The position numbers and the translations under genes are program-made. DNA of 64,000 nucleotides from Roseiarcus sp963835955 (GTDB lineage: Bacteria > Pseudomonadota > Alphaproteobacteria > Rhizobiales > Beijerinckiaceae): contig CAWIHZ010000006.1 in NCBI GenBank assembly GCA_963835955.1, positions 52,283 to 116,282 of the forward strand. The letters run 5' to 3'. Positions 1 to 8,317 of this stretch are shown piece by piece. Below the pieces are notes generated by a model, which saw only the letters and a program-made list of their open reading frames with translations, was not told where the DNA came from and made no database searches. Position 1 is the stretch's first letter, and every line of letters begins with the position of its first letter.

Positions 1-1
1 A

Positions 2-1270
2 TTCGTCGCCGGTCGGCGGATCAACAGCCTGAAGGCGCTGATCGGCGAAGGCTATGACGCGATCTTCGTCGGTTGCGGCGCGCCGCGCGGCCGCGACCTC
101 GATATTCCCGGGCGGGCGGAGGCGGCCGACAACATTCGCGTCGGCATCGAATGGCTCTCCAGCGTTTCGTTCGGCCACAGCGTTTCGATCGGCAAGCGGG
201 TCATCGTGCTCGGCGGCGGCAACACGGCGATGGATTGCTGCCGAACCGCCTTGCGGCTCGGCGGCGTCGACGTCAAGGTGGTCGTGCGCTCCGGTTTCGC
301 CGAAATGAAGGCCTCGCCCTGGGAGAAGGAAGACGCGATGCATGAGGGCGTCGCGATTTTGAACTTTCACGCGCCCAGGGCCTTTACTCACAAGGACGGT
401 CGCCTGACCGGCGTCGTGTTCGAAAAGGTGACGGCGCAGAAAGACCGACGCGGTCGTCGCCTCCTGGTCCCGACCGGCGAGCCCGACGTTCATATCGAGT
501 GCGACGACGTGCTGATCGCCGTCGGCCAGGAGAACGCGTTTCCCTGGATCGAGGGCGACGCCGGCGTCGCGTTCGCCCGCACCGGCATGCCGGCGATCGA
601 TCCGGTCACCTTTCAGTCGAGCCTGCCTTCGGTGTTCTTCGGCGGCGACGCCGCGCTTGGACCCAAGAACATCATCACCGCGGTCGCGCACGGCCACGAG
701 GCCGCGATCTCGATCGACGCCTATTGCCGCGGCGAGGATTTGCGCGCGCGACCGGCTCCGATGACCAATCTCGTCAGTCAGAAGATGGGCATTCACGAGT
801 GGTCCTACGACAACGCCATCACCCTCGATCGGCGCTTCGCGATGCCGCAGGTCGACAGGAAAAAGGCGCTCAAAAACATTCGCACCGAGGTCGAGCTCGG
901 CTTCGAGGACGCGCAGGCTTTCGCCGAGGCGCAGCGCTGCCTCAACTGCGACGTCCAGACCGTTTTCTCGGCCCCGGCCTGCATCGAATGCGACGCTTGC
1001 GTCGACGTTTGCCCGATCGACTGCATTTCATTCGTCGCCAACGCGCCCGAGGACGAATTGCGCCGCTCGCTCAACGCGCCCGCCCTCAATCTGTCGCAGG
1101 CGCTTTACGTGTCCGAGCCGGTCAAGACCGAGCGGGTCATGGTGAAGGACGAGGACTTGTGCCTGCATTGCGGCCTGTGCGCCGAACGTTGCCCGACCGG
1201 CGCGTGGGACATGCAGAAGTTCACCCTCGAGATGGCGCAAGCGGGACAGGCATGCCGATCCAGGGCGTAA
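2..1270 (+). CDS. GltD-like FAD/NAD(P) oxidoreductase fused to 2x[4Fe-4S] ferredoxin domain (5' partial)
   Basis: The frame is already open at the window edge, so the N-terminus is missing; 422 codons are visible. The early part reads as a glutamate-synthase-small-subunit type flavoprotein, with the nucleotide-binding motif VIVLGGGNTAMDCC near positions 200-240 and a GGDAALGPKN flavin-binding segment near 640-670. The C-terminal third carries CIECDACVDVCPIDC and CLHCGLCAERCP, two ferredoxin-like [4Fe-4S] sites. It overlaps the next gene by 19 bases and heads an operon with the two 2-oxoacid oxidoreductase subunits. I infer that it moves electrons between the ferredoxin-type sites and NAD(P)H. 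The domain reading is firm; the partner assignment comes from gene order. Confidence 0.85.
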   Translation, partial: FVAGRRINSLKALIGEGYDAIFVGCGAPRGRDLDIPGRAEAADNIRVGIEWLSSVSFGHSVSIGKRVIVLGGGNTAMDCCRTALRLGGVDVKVVVRSGFAEMKASPWEKEDAMHEGVAILNFHAPRAFTHKDGRLTGVVFEKVTAQKDRRGRRLLVPTGEPDVHIECDDVLIAVGQENAFPWIEGDAGVAFARTGMPAIDPVTFQSSLPSVFFGGDAALGPKNIITAVAHGHEAAISIDAYCRGEDLRARPAPMTNLVSQKMGIHEWSYDNAITLDRRFAMPQVDRKKALKNIRTEVELGFEDAQAFAEAQRCLNCDVQTVFSAPACIECDACVDVCPIDCISFVANAPEDELRRSLNAPALNLSQALYVSEPVKTERVMVKDEDLCLHCGLCAERCPTGAWDMQKFTLEMAQAGQACRSRA

Positions 1271-3087
1271 ACGACTTCGTCATTCGCTTCGCCAACGTCA
1301 ATGGGTCCGGCTCGGCGAGCGCCAACCTCCTGTTCGCGCGCTCGATCCTGCGCATGGGCGTGCCGATCGCGCCGCGCAACATCTTCCCCTCGAACATTCA
1401 AGGCCTGCCGACCTGGTACGAGGTGAGAGTCAGCGAGGCGGGACATCTGGGCGCACGCGGCGGGGCCGATATTCTGGTGGCGATGAATCCGCAGACCTTC
1501 GTCCAGGATGTCGCCGCCATCGACCCGGGCGGCTACCTGTTCTACGATTCCACGCGGCCTATGCCGGCCTCGCTGCTGCGCCAGGACGTGACCGCGCTCG
1601 GCATGCCGCTGACCGCGATCTGCGCCGCCGAATATGCCGATCCGAGGCAGCGTCAGCTCTACAAGAACATCGTCTATGTCGGCGCGCTCGCCGCGCTGCT
1701 CGACATCGACCTCTCGGTCATGAAGACCCTGATCGGCGAACGGTTCAGGGGCAAGGAAAAGCTGATCGCCGCCAATCGGCGCGCGCTCGGCATCGGCTAC
1801 GACGACGCCAGGTCGCGCTTCGGCGGCCCGATCGGCATTCGCGTGCGGCGCAGCGGCGCAGCGGGCGACCGCATTCTCGCCGACGGCAATTTCGCCGCGG
1901 GGCTGGGGGCGGTCTATGGCGGCGCGACGGTCTGCGCCTGGTATCCGATTACGCCCTCGACCGCGCTGGCGGAGGCGTTCGATCGCAATTGCGCGCGCTA
2001 TCGCATCGACCCCGCGACCGGCAGGAAGAACTACGCCTTCGTGCAGGCCGAGGACGAGATCGCCGCGATCGGCATCGCCGTCGGCGCCGGCTGGAACGGC
2101 GCCCGCGCCTTCACCGCGACCTCGGGGCCGGGCGTGTCGCTGATGCAGGAGTTCTTCGGGCTTGCCTATTTCGCCGAAATCCCGGTGGTGGTGTTCGACG
2201 TCCAGCGCGGCGGCCCTTCGACCGGCATGCCGACCCGCACCCAGCAATCGGACCTGATCGCCTGCGCCTTCGCCTCGCATGGCGACACCAAGCACGTGCT
2301 GCTGATCCCCGACGGCCCGGGCGAGGCGTTCGAATTCGCCGCGAGCGCGTTCGATCTCGCCGAGCGGCTGCAAACGCCGGTCTTCGTCATGCTCGACCTC
2401 GACATCGGCATGAACGCGCACCTGTGCGCGCCTTTCCGCTGGGACGACGGGCGGCGCTACGACCGCGGCAAGGTGCTGTCGGGCGACGAACTCGAAGCCG
2501 CGCGCGAATTCGGCCGCTACAACGACGTCGACGGCGACGGCGTCCCCTATCGCACGCTTCCCGGCGCCCATCCCGCGCGCGGCGCCTATTTCACCCGCGG
2601 CACCAGCCGCGACCGTTTCGCGCGCTACACCGAGGAAGCCGCCCCTTATGTCGACAACATGGAGCGGCTCCTGCGCAAGTTCGAAACCGCGCGCGCTCTT
2701 CTGCCGCGCCCGGTCCTCAAACCGGCGGCCAGGCCGGCGCGCTTCGGCGTCCTCCATTTCGGTTCGACCGCGGCGGCGATGGACGAGGCCCTCGAGATGC
2801 TGGCGAGCGAGGGCCTCCATGTCGACGCGCTGCGCGTCCGCGCCTTTCCGCTCGCCCGAGAGGTCGCCGAATTCGTGCGCGATCACGAGCAGACGTTCGT
2901 CGTCGAGCAGAACCGGGACGCGCAGATGCGCACGCTGCTGACGATCGATCTGGGGATCGCCCCGGCGCGCCTGATCCCGATCCTCCATTACGGGGGAATG
3001 CCGGTCAGCGCCCGCTTCATCTTCGGAGAGATCGCGGGCCGGTTGCTCCAAACGTCGAAGCCGAAAATCCTGGAGTCCGCGAAGTGA
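1252..3087 (+). CDS. korA: 2-oxoacid:acceptor oxidoreductase, fused gamma-alpha subunit
   Basis: This 611-residue protein contains a gamma domain (about residues 1-185, starting MPIQGVNDFVIRFANVNGSG) followed by an alpha pyrimidine-binding domain (about 200-611, with YPITPSTALAE and TSGPGVSLMQEF). Fused gamma-alpha subunits are standard for KorA/PorA-type enzymes that convert 2-oxoglutarate or another 2-oxoacid plus CoA to acyl-CoA with reduction of ferredoxin. The ATG at 1252 was chosen because it gives the conserved gamma N-terminus and is preceded by a purine-rich gggacagg; longer versions run into the upstream gene. The stop overlaps the GTG start of the beta subunit. The substrate cannot be settled from sequence, so the symbol is by analogy. 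Confidence 0.85.
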   Translation: MPIQGVNDFVIRFANVNGSGSASANLLFARSILRMGVPIAPRNIFPSNIQGLPTWYEVRVSEAGHLGARGGADILVAMNPQTFVQDVAAIDPGGYLFYDSTRPMPASLLRQDVTALGMPLTAICAAEYADPRQRQLYKNIVYVGALAALLDIDLSVMKTLIGERFRGKEKLIAANRRALGIGYDDARSRFGGPIGIRVRRSGAAGDRILADGNFAAGLGAVYGGATVCAWYPITPSTALAEAFDRNCARYRIDPATGRKNYAFVQAEDEIAAIGIAVGAGWNGARAFTATSGPGVSLMQEFFGLAYFAEIPVVVFDVQRGGPSTGMPTRTQQSDLIACAFASHGDTKHVLLIPDGPGEAFEFAASAFDLAERLQTPVFVMLDLDIGMNAHLCAPFRWDDGRRYDRGKVLSGDELEAAREFGRYNDVDGDGVPYRTLPGAHPARGAYFTRGTSRDRFARYTEEAAPYVDNMERLLRKFETARALLPRPVLKPAARPARFGVLHFGSTAAAMDEALEMLASEGLHVDALRVRAFPLAREVAEFVRDHEQTFVVEQNRDAQMRTLLTIDLGIAPARLIPILHYGGMPVSARFIFGEIAGRLLQTSKPKILESAK

Positions 3088-4139
3088 CCTTCATCGGCAA
3101 GCCGAAGTTTCATCATCCCTCGATCGCGGTCAACGCGCTCGGCCTGACCCACCGCGATTATGAAGGGGCGATGTCGACGCTGTGCGCGGGCTGCGGCCAC
3201 GATTCGATCAGCGCCGCGATCGTTCACGCCTGCTTCGAGCTCAGCCTGCCGCCGCACCGCATCGCGAAATTGAGCGGCATCGGCTGTTCGTCCAAGACGC
3301 CGACCTACATGCTCGGCCAGAGTCATGGCTTCAATTCGGTGCACGGGCGCATGCCCTCGGTGCTGACCGGCGCCAATCTCGCCAACCGGGACCTCGTCTA
3401 CCTCGGCGTCTCCGGCGACGGCGACACCGCCTCGATCGGGCTCGGCCAATTCGCCCACGCGATGCGGCGCGCCGTCAACATGGTCTATATCGTCGAGAAC
3501 AATGGCGTGTATGGCCTGACCAAGGGGCAGTTTTCAGCCACCGCAGACCGCGGCTCGAAGAGCAAGACCGGCGTCGCCGCCGCCGACTTGCCGATCGATC
3601 TCGTCGGTCTGGCGATCCAGCTCGGCGCCACCTTCGTCGCCCGCGGCTTTTCCGGCGACAAAGAGCAGCTCGTGCCGTTGATCAAGGCGGCGTTCGAGCA
3701 TCGCGGCGCCGCTTTCATCGACGTCATTTCGCCCTGTGTCACCTTCAACAATCATGCCGGGTCGACCAAAAGCTTCGACTATGTGCGCGAGCACAACCTG
3801 GCGCTGAACGAGCTTGATTTCATCGCCGCCCGCGAGCCGATCGAAGTCGAGTATGCGGAAGGCGCGCGCCAGTCCGTCACGATGCACGACGGCGGGACGA
3901 TCCATTTGCGCAAGCTCGGCGCCGGGCACGATCTTCAAGACCGGACCGCGGCGCTGGCGGCGCTGGAGCGCTGCCGCGCCGCCGGCGAGATCGCCACCGG
4001 CCTCGTCTATCTGAGCGCGGAGACCGGCGATCTGCACGACACCCTCAACACGACATTGCGCCCGCTCAACGCGCTCGCCGAGCGCGAGCTGTGCCCGGGG
4101 TCGAAGGCGCTTGACGCGATCAATGCGTCGTTGAGGTAG
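3084..4139 (+). CDS. korB: 2-oxoacid:acceptor oxidoreductase, beta (TPP-binding) subunit
   Basis: This 351-residue subunit binds thiamine diphosphate. Visible marks are LCAGCGHD (Fe-S/TPP cysteines, residues about 33-40), GIGCSS, and the TPP/Mg motif GDGDTASIGLGQ followed by ENNGVYGLTKGQ. The GTG start at 3084 overlaps the upstream TGA (GTGA), the usual sign of translational coupling with the alpha subunit. With the two upstream genes it forms a three-gene redox module. Such alphaproteobacterial KorAB-like enzymes work in 2-oxoacid oxidation or, in a few lineages, in reductive carboxylation; the sequence does not say which applies here. Confidence 0.87.
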   Translation: MTFIGKPKFHHPSIAVNALGLTHRDYEGAMSTLCAGCGHDSISAAIVHACFELSLPPHRIAKLSGIGCSSKTPTYMLGQSHGFNSVHGRMPSVLTGANLANRDLVYLGVSGDGDTASIGLGQFAHAMRRAVNMVYIVENNGVYGLTKGQFSATADRGSKSKTGVAAADLPIDLVGLAIQLGATFVARGFSGDKEQLVPLIKAAFEHRGAAFIDVISPCVTFNNHAGSTKSFDYVREHNLALNELDFIAAREPIEVEYAEGARQSVTMHDGGTIHLRKLGAGHDLQDRTAALAALERCRAAGEIATGLVYLSAETGDLHDTLNTTLRPLNALAERELCPGSKALDAINASLR

Positions 4140-4159
4140 TTGGCGAAACTGACAAGAAC

Positions 4160-5110
4160 ATGGTTCGCTATTTCGACAAGGATAGCGTCAAAGCCGTCCT
4201 GGAGTGGAACCCGCTCATCGACGCGATGGAAGCGGCCCTCCGGGACTTCTCTTCCGGCGAGGTTCTGCAGCCCCTGCGGAGCATGCTGACCATCGAGGAG
4301 GGCCAGCGCTATCTCGGCGTCATGCCTGCCGTCGCGCGGGAGGCGATGGGGCTCAAGCTCGTCAGCTTTTATCCCGCCAACGCGAGCAAGGGCGTTGAAA
4401 CGCATCACGCGATGATCCTGCTCATGCGCCCGGACACCGGCGAGCCGCTGGCGGCCATGGACGGGACGCTGATCACGGAAATGCGCACGGCTGCGGTCTC
4501 GGCCGCAGTGACGCGGCGGCTGGCGCGCCCTGACACACACGTTCTCGCGCTCGTCGGCGCCGGCGTTCAGGCCGGGGCGCATCTCGCTGCGCTCAAGCGA
4601 GTGCGCACATTCGAAGAGGTCCGAGTCTGGAGCAGGACGCCCGAGCGCGCGCAACGGTTCGCGGCCGAGCATGGCGCGCTCGCAATGGAGGAGGTCCGCG
4701 CGGCGGTCGAGGGCGCAGACGTCATTGTGACGGCGACCAATGCGCAGGACCCCATTCTGCGCGGGGAATGGGTCGAGCGCGGGGCGCATGTCAACGCAGT
4801 CGGAGCGGCCCGGCCGAACTGGCGGGAACTCGACGACCGGTTGATGAACTCGTCCCTCCTGATCGTCGACTCGCGGGAGGCGGCGCTGAAGGAATCGGGC
4901 GACGTGATCCTGTCCAGCGCGCCGATCTACGCCGAAGCGGGAGAACTGTTCTCCGGCGCCAAGGCCGCGCCGAATCCGGGTCCCACAACGGTGTTCAAGT
5001 CCTTGGGGCTCGCCGTCGAGGACATCGCGGCGGCAAAGCTCGTCTATGACAGGCTTGCGTCCCTTCCCCCGGGCTCGATGGCGATCGGTTCGGATGCGCT
5101 GATCCGGTAA
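4160..5110 (+). CDS. ornithine cyclodeaminase / mu-crystallin family protein
   Basis: This 316-residue protein belongs to the OCD/mu-crystallin family of NAD(P)-linked enzymes. It has the substrate-side lysine in MGLKLVSFYP, the Rossmann motif LVGAGVQAGAHLAAL (about residues 132-146) and the late VDSREAALKESGD segment. Members include ornithine cyclodeaminase, alanine dehydrogenase, ketimine reductase and delta1-pyrroline-2-carboxylate reductase (LhpI); sequence alone does not separate these. It starts 20 bases after korB but has no strong ribosome site, so its place in that operon is uncertain. Aconitase X genes about 45 kb downstream make a pyrroline-2-carboxylate reductase role worth testing. 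Confidence 0.82.
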   Translation: MVRYFDKDSVKAVLEWNPLIDAMEAALRDFSSGEVLQPLRSMLTIEEGQRYLGVMPAVAREAMGLKLVSFYPANASKGVETHHAMILLMRPDTGEPLAAMDGTLITEMRTAAVSAAVTRRLARPDTHVLALVGAGVQAGAHLAALKRVRTFEEVRVWSRTPERAQRFAAEHGALAMEEVRAAVEGADVIVTATNAQDPILRGEWVERGAHVNAVGAARPNWRELDDRLMNSSLLIVDSREAALKESGDVILSSAPIYAEAGELFSGAKAAPNPGPTTVFKSLGLAVEDIAAAKLVYDRLASLPPGSMAIGSDALIR

Positions 5111-5194
5111 CGGCGACAGCGCATGTTTTTGGCCCTCCAGTTCGACCGGGTCTGCTCGGCTCACCTCGGGTGTCGAGCGGGACGGTTAGTAGAT

Positions 5195-5326
5195 TGCACC
5201 ATCACCGTAACACCGCGCTGCGTAACATGGCAGGGCAAGCCGGGAACGACAACTCGGGCGAGACGAGCCATGGGTGACTGTAGGGGCGCGTGCAGCATCA
5301 GTCAATTTACTGCACTGTCACCGTAA
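5195..5326. mobile_element. right-end remnant of the Y1-transposase element
   Basis: Bases 5213-5326 match the right end of the complete element at 7230-7350 with scattered changes, including the antisense start region of the transposase gene. They end in TGCACTGTCACCGTAA (5311-5326). A second, two-mismatch copy of the same tip lies at 5195-5210. The left part of the element is missing, so this is a fragment with no coding capacity. It accounts for much of the 499-base gap between 5110 and 5610. Confidence 0.75.
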
Positions 5327-5382
5327 TACCCGTAATACCGTAATACGTAATACTGTAATACACGTAATACTTGCCGTAATAC
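5323..5382. repeat. seven copies of GTAATAC
   Basis: GTAATAC occurs at 5323, 5332, 5340, 5347, 5355, 5364 and 5376 with 0-5 base spacers. The first copy overlaps the outer tip of the element end (CACCGTAA), so the array looks like a local expansion of that tip. It is AT-rich in an otherwise GC-rich region. No function can be assigned. Confidence 0.85.
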
Positions 5383-5609
5383 TTGACCGCTGTAGGTCGC
5401 TATCCGCCCAATCGCGCCTACCAGAGGCAAGGTGCGTTACATTGCCGCCATTAAATTGGCGCAAAGGCAGCGCAAGATTGCCAGGCTTTGGGCCAGATTC
5501 GACATTTTACGAACGGTCTTGACGGCGAATTCGGGTTTAAACGATTGAAAAGTCGCCGACGTGTGAGCGTTAGAGCGTTTAAAAACAAATTTTTTGAGGA
5601 GTAAACGAA

Positions 5610-6539
5610 ATGATTTCGCTTTGTAACTTTTCAGTCTCTTTAGCGCGATTACGAGCCGCCAACGTCGGGCAGACTGCCACGTGCTGTGGAGCAGCAGGCT
5701 CGGGCGCTTCGCAAACTCGAACTCAGAGCTTGAGTGCTTCGATACAAGGCCGAGATTCGCGGAGTCGCCGTCTTTTATTTGAGCTATTTATCGGATTCCT
5801 TTTGTTTGTTCCGCCGGTGCAGACGGCAACTGCCCAAGACTTCACCCTTATCCACGATAGTTTTGACGGCAAAAGCCTCGCACAATGGACCGAGAACTGG
5901 TTTACTTGGGCTTGGCAGGCTCCGCTGAACCAGAATCCATTGCTCGACACGACGGGCGCCAACGCGAGCGTCGACAACGACGGACCGGTGTTTTTTATCG
6001 GCGGGACGACTGGCCCGCTAACCTCTGCGGAGAGGACGTTCGACGCCCCGGCGGGAAAGCCGCTGTTGATTCCGCTGCTGAACGCCTTCGACACGCTGGA
6101 CACGGAGTCGACCGAGGAAGCGCTTATGGACGAGTTTCGGGGCTCGGTTATCAGCCTGTTTGCGACCATCGACGGAGAGCCGATAACGTCCGACCTCGTT
6201 AACACCGAGTTCTTTTCCATGGGGGAGACGAAGCCGGGCAGCCTCATAGAGAGCATCGGGGCGCCGCTCGGCTCCGAACTCGACCCGACGTTGGGTTCGG
6301 GTTACTGGCTTATGGTGAGCGGGCTCAGCCCTGGCGAGCACACTTTGACTTTCGGCGGCGCCGAGAGCCCTTGGACAGTCGCTCCGGACGGGTTTTCAAC
6401 GAGTGTAATAGACCACATCAATGTCGCCGTCCCCGAGCCGCCGACCTGGGCGATGATGCTGTTGGGTTTCGCCGGCCTAGGGTTTGCGGGCTATTGCGCC
6501 TCGCGTTCTCGCCGTCTGAGCAAGATTTCATCCGTATAG
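5610..6539 (+). CDS. PEP-CTERM (PEPxxWA) sorted exported protein
   Basis: This 309-residue protein ends in PEPPTWAMMLLGFAGLGF, then a short basic tail (RSRRLSK). That is the PEPxxWA-CTERM signal recognised by an exosortase at the inner membrane, so the mature protein should be extracellular or surface-bound. A hydrophobic export segment (LLFELFIGFLLFVPPVQTA) lies unusually far in, near residues 55-73, after about 50 polar residues. The body has no family I recognise. GAGGAG eight bases before the ATG supports this start. A terminator follows directly. A decayed second copy of its last 450 bases lies 1.2 kb downstream. No exosortase is present in the window. Confidence 0.8.
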   Translation: MISLCNFSVSLARLRAANVGQTATCCGAAGSGASQTRTQSLSASIQGRDSRSRRLLFELFIGFLLFVPPVQTATAQDFTLIHDSFDGKSLAQWTENWFTWAWQAPLNQNPLLDTTGANASVDNDGPVFFIGGTTGPLTSAERTFDAPAGKPLLIPLLNAFDTLDTESTEEALMDEFRGSVISLFATIDGEPITSDLVNTEFFSMGETKPGSLIESIGAPLGSELDPTLGSGYWLMVSGLSPGEHTLTFGGAESPWTVAPDGFSTSVIDHINVAVPEPPTWAMMLLGFAGLGFAGYCASRSRRLSKISSV

Positions 6540-6540
6540 A

Positions 6541-6565
6541 GAGCCGCCTTTGGGCGGCCTCTTTT
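6541..6565 (+). terminator. rho-independent terminator after the PEP-CTERM gene
   Basis: GAG-CCGCC, loop TTTG, GGCGG-C-CTC, then TTTT. The stem is short but G+C rich, ends in a T run and sits one base after the stop codon. A mutated copy is visible near 7785-7812 in the decayed duplicate. Confidence 0.75.
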
Positions 6566-6592
6566 GGTCTCACAGCGTCGGTCACAACGGGG

Positions 6593-7350
6593 TTACGGTG
6601 ACAGTGCATTTTACTCCTCCGACGGGTTCGACCGGCCTTCCTTCGGCTTGGGCCCGCGCTTGAGGGGGTGGAGGCGGCGGCGGGTCCTGGTTTCCAGCGC
6701 GGCGAGGAATGGTTCCGAACCGACCGGCCGTCCGACGCTCTCGCCTTTGCGCAGGCGCGCCGTCGCCCCTTCGTCCTCGTCGGCTTCGAGGAGGTCGGCG
6801 AAGCGGGAAAAGCGCTGGCGGGCGGGGGCGAGGTCGGTAAGCCCGTCCTCGGCGACGCCCAGAAGGGCGCGCGCGCTCGACCACGGCCAGTCTTCGGCTC
6901 GCCCGACGAGCCGGGCGCGCACGGGATTGAGGTTCACGTAGCGGAAGGCGGCGGCGAGATGGTCCTCGTCCATCGCCACGGCGCCGTATCGCCCCTGCCA
7001 GAAATGGCCGGTTCGCGCGCGCCGCGCGTGGATCAATCCGGCGTATCGACGATGCACGCGCGCCAGGGCGCGGCGCAGGCCGTCTTCGTCTTGCGGGACG
7101 AGGATGAGATGGATGTGGTTGGGCATCAGACACCACGCCCAAACGTCCACCCGCGCCTCGTGCGCCGCCTCGGCCAGCCAGTCGCGGTAGGCGGCGTAGT
7201 CGGGATCGGCGAAGAACACCCGCTGGCGGCCATTGCCGCGCTGCGTCACATGGTAGGGCAAGCCGGGAACGACGACACGGGCGAGACGAGCCATCGGCGA
7301 CATCTAGCGGCGCACGCAGCATGAGTCAAATAAATGCACTGTCACCGTAA
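6593..7350 (-). mobile_element. complete Y1 (RAYT-like) transposase element with 19-bp terminal inverted repeats
   Basis: The left end at 6593-6611 is TTACGGTGACAGTGCATTT, and 7332-7350 is its exact reverse complement. Between them lies one reverse-strand Y1 transposase gene occupying nearly all of the 758 bases. Classical IS200/IS605 elements have subterminal hairpins rather than terminal inverted repeats, so perfect 19-bp ends are notable. Further copies of the left end start at 7902 and 8126, and right ends lie at 5195-5210 and 5311-5326. Confidence 0.8.
6611..7294 (-). CDS. REP-associated tyrosine (Y1/IS200-like) transposase
   Basis: A 227-residue Y1_Tnp protein. The HUH motif is in MPNHIHLIL (about residues 57-65), and the likely catalytic tyrosine is in RRYAGLIHARR some 25 residues later. 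FWQGRYGAVAMDEDHL and YVNLNPVRARLV are typical of RAYT proteins. The start at 7294 gives MARLARVVVPGLPYHV, the usual family N-terminus; an ATG three codons earlier (7303) is possible. No clear ribosome site is seen. These enzymes cut and join single-stranded DNA at hairpins or repeats. The gene appears intact, and it is the likely source of the truncated copies around it. Confidence 0.88.
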   Translation of the reverse strand: MARLARVVVPGLPYHVTQRGNGRQRVFFADPDYAAYRDWLAEAAHEARVDVWAWCLMPNHIHLILVPQDEDGLRRALARVHRRYAGLIHARRARTGHFWQGRYGAVAMDEDHLAAAFRYVNLNPVRARLVGRAEDWPWSSARALLGVAEDGLTDLAPARQRFSRFADLLEADEDEGATARLRKGESVGRPVGSEPFLAALETRTRRRLHPLKRGPKPKEGRSNPSEE

Positions 7351-7354
7351 TTCC

Positions 7355-7830
7355 GCGGAAGCGCTTATGGACGAGTTTCGGGGCTCGGATTATCAGCCTG
7401 TTTGCGACAATCGACGGAGAGCCGATAACGTCCGACCTCGTTGACACCGAGTTCTTTTCCATCGGGGGAGACGAAGCCGGGCAGCCTCGTGCGAGCATCG
7501 GGCGCCGCTCGGCTCCGAACTCGACCCGACGTTGCGGTTCGGCGTTACTGGCTTATGGTGAGCCGGCTCAGCCCTGGCGAGCACGACCTTGACTTTCGGC
7601 GGCGCCGAGAGCCCTTGGACAGTTGCTCCGGACGGCCGTTTTCAACGAGTGTAATAGACCACATCAATGTCGCCGTCCCCGAGCCGCCGACCTGGCGCTG
7701 ATGCTGCTGGGTTTCGCCGGCCTAGGGTTTGCGGGCTATTGCGCCTCGACGCTCTCGCCGTCTGAGCAAGATTCTCATCCGCATAGAGAGCGGTCTTTGC
7801 GGCGGCCTCTTTTGGTCTCACACGCGGTCA
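7355..7830 (+). pseudogene. decayed second copy of the PEP-CTERM gene 3' end
   Basis: These bases match 6113-6580, the last 140 codons of the PEP-CTERM gene plus its terminator. Single-base insertions and deletions occur roughly every 30-60 bases, so no frame remains open. It begins directly after the right end of the Y1 element and is followed by an IS110 scrap and another Y1 left end. The order [PEP-CTERM 3' end - Y1 left end] is therefore present twice. Confidence 0.82.
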
Positions 7831-7905
7831 CCAGACCGACGAGGCATTTGGGCAGGCCCGAGAAGAACGCCAGCAACTTGTCGCGCTTGACCGACTTCGG
7901 GTTGC
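7828..7905 (-). pseudogene. fragment of an IS110-family transposase N-terminus
   Basis: Read on the reverse strand, this gives LLAFFSGLPKCLVGLV, which resembles the AFFxxLPPCLVGMEA block near the N-terminus of IS110/IS1111 transposases. Only about 25 codons remain, sandwiched between the decayed PEP-CTERM copy and a Y1 left end. The assignment rests on one short motif recalled from the family. Confidence 0.45.
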
Positions 7906-8121
7906 GGTGACAGTGCATTTTACTCCTCCGACGGGCTCGACCGGCCTTCCTTCGGCTTGGGCCCGCGCTTGAGGGGGTGGAGGCGGCGGCGGGTCCTGGT
8001 TTCCAGCGCGGCGAGGAATGGTTCCGAACCGACCGGCCGTCCGAGCTCTCGCCTTTGCGCAGGCGCGCCGTCGCCCGCTTCGTCCTCCTCGGCTTCGAGG
8101 AGGTCGGCGAAGCGGGAAAAG
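7902..8121 (-). repeat. truncated Y1 element, left end copy 2
   Basis: TTGCGGTGACAGTGCATTT (one change from the intact end) is followed by a near-identical copy of 6612-6815, the C-terminal coding part of the transposase with small indels. The match breaks off at a GGGAAAA run and runs straight into copy 3. It has no coding capacity. Confidence 0.8.
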
Positions 8122-8125
8122 GGGG

Positions 8126-8317
8126 TTACGGTGACAGTGCATTTTACTCCTCCGACGGGCTCGACCGGCCTTCCTTCGGCTTGGGCCCGCGCTTGAGGGG
8201 GTGGAGGCGGCGGCGGGTCCTGGTTTCCAGCGCGGCGAGGAATGGTTCCGAACCGACCGGCCGTCCGACGCTCTCGCCTTTGCGCAGGCGCGCCGTCGCC
8301 CCTTCGTCCTCGTCGGT
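8126..8317 (-). repeat. truncated Y1 element, left end copy 3
   Basis: The exact 19-base end TTACGGTGACAGTGCATTT is followed by about 170 bases matching 6612-6785, then the match stops at CGTCGGTGAAG. Together with copy 2 it makes a head-to-tail pair of end-only fragments. Confidence 0.8.

Noticed and set aside
1105..3051. 648-residue reverse-strand frame
   Set aside because: Antisense to korA, with Arg/Gly/Asp-rich text without motifs.
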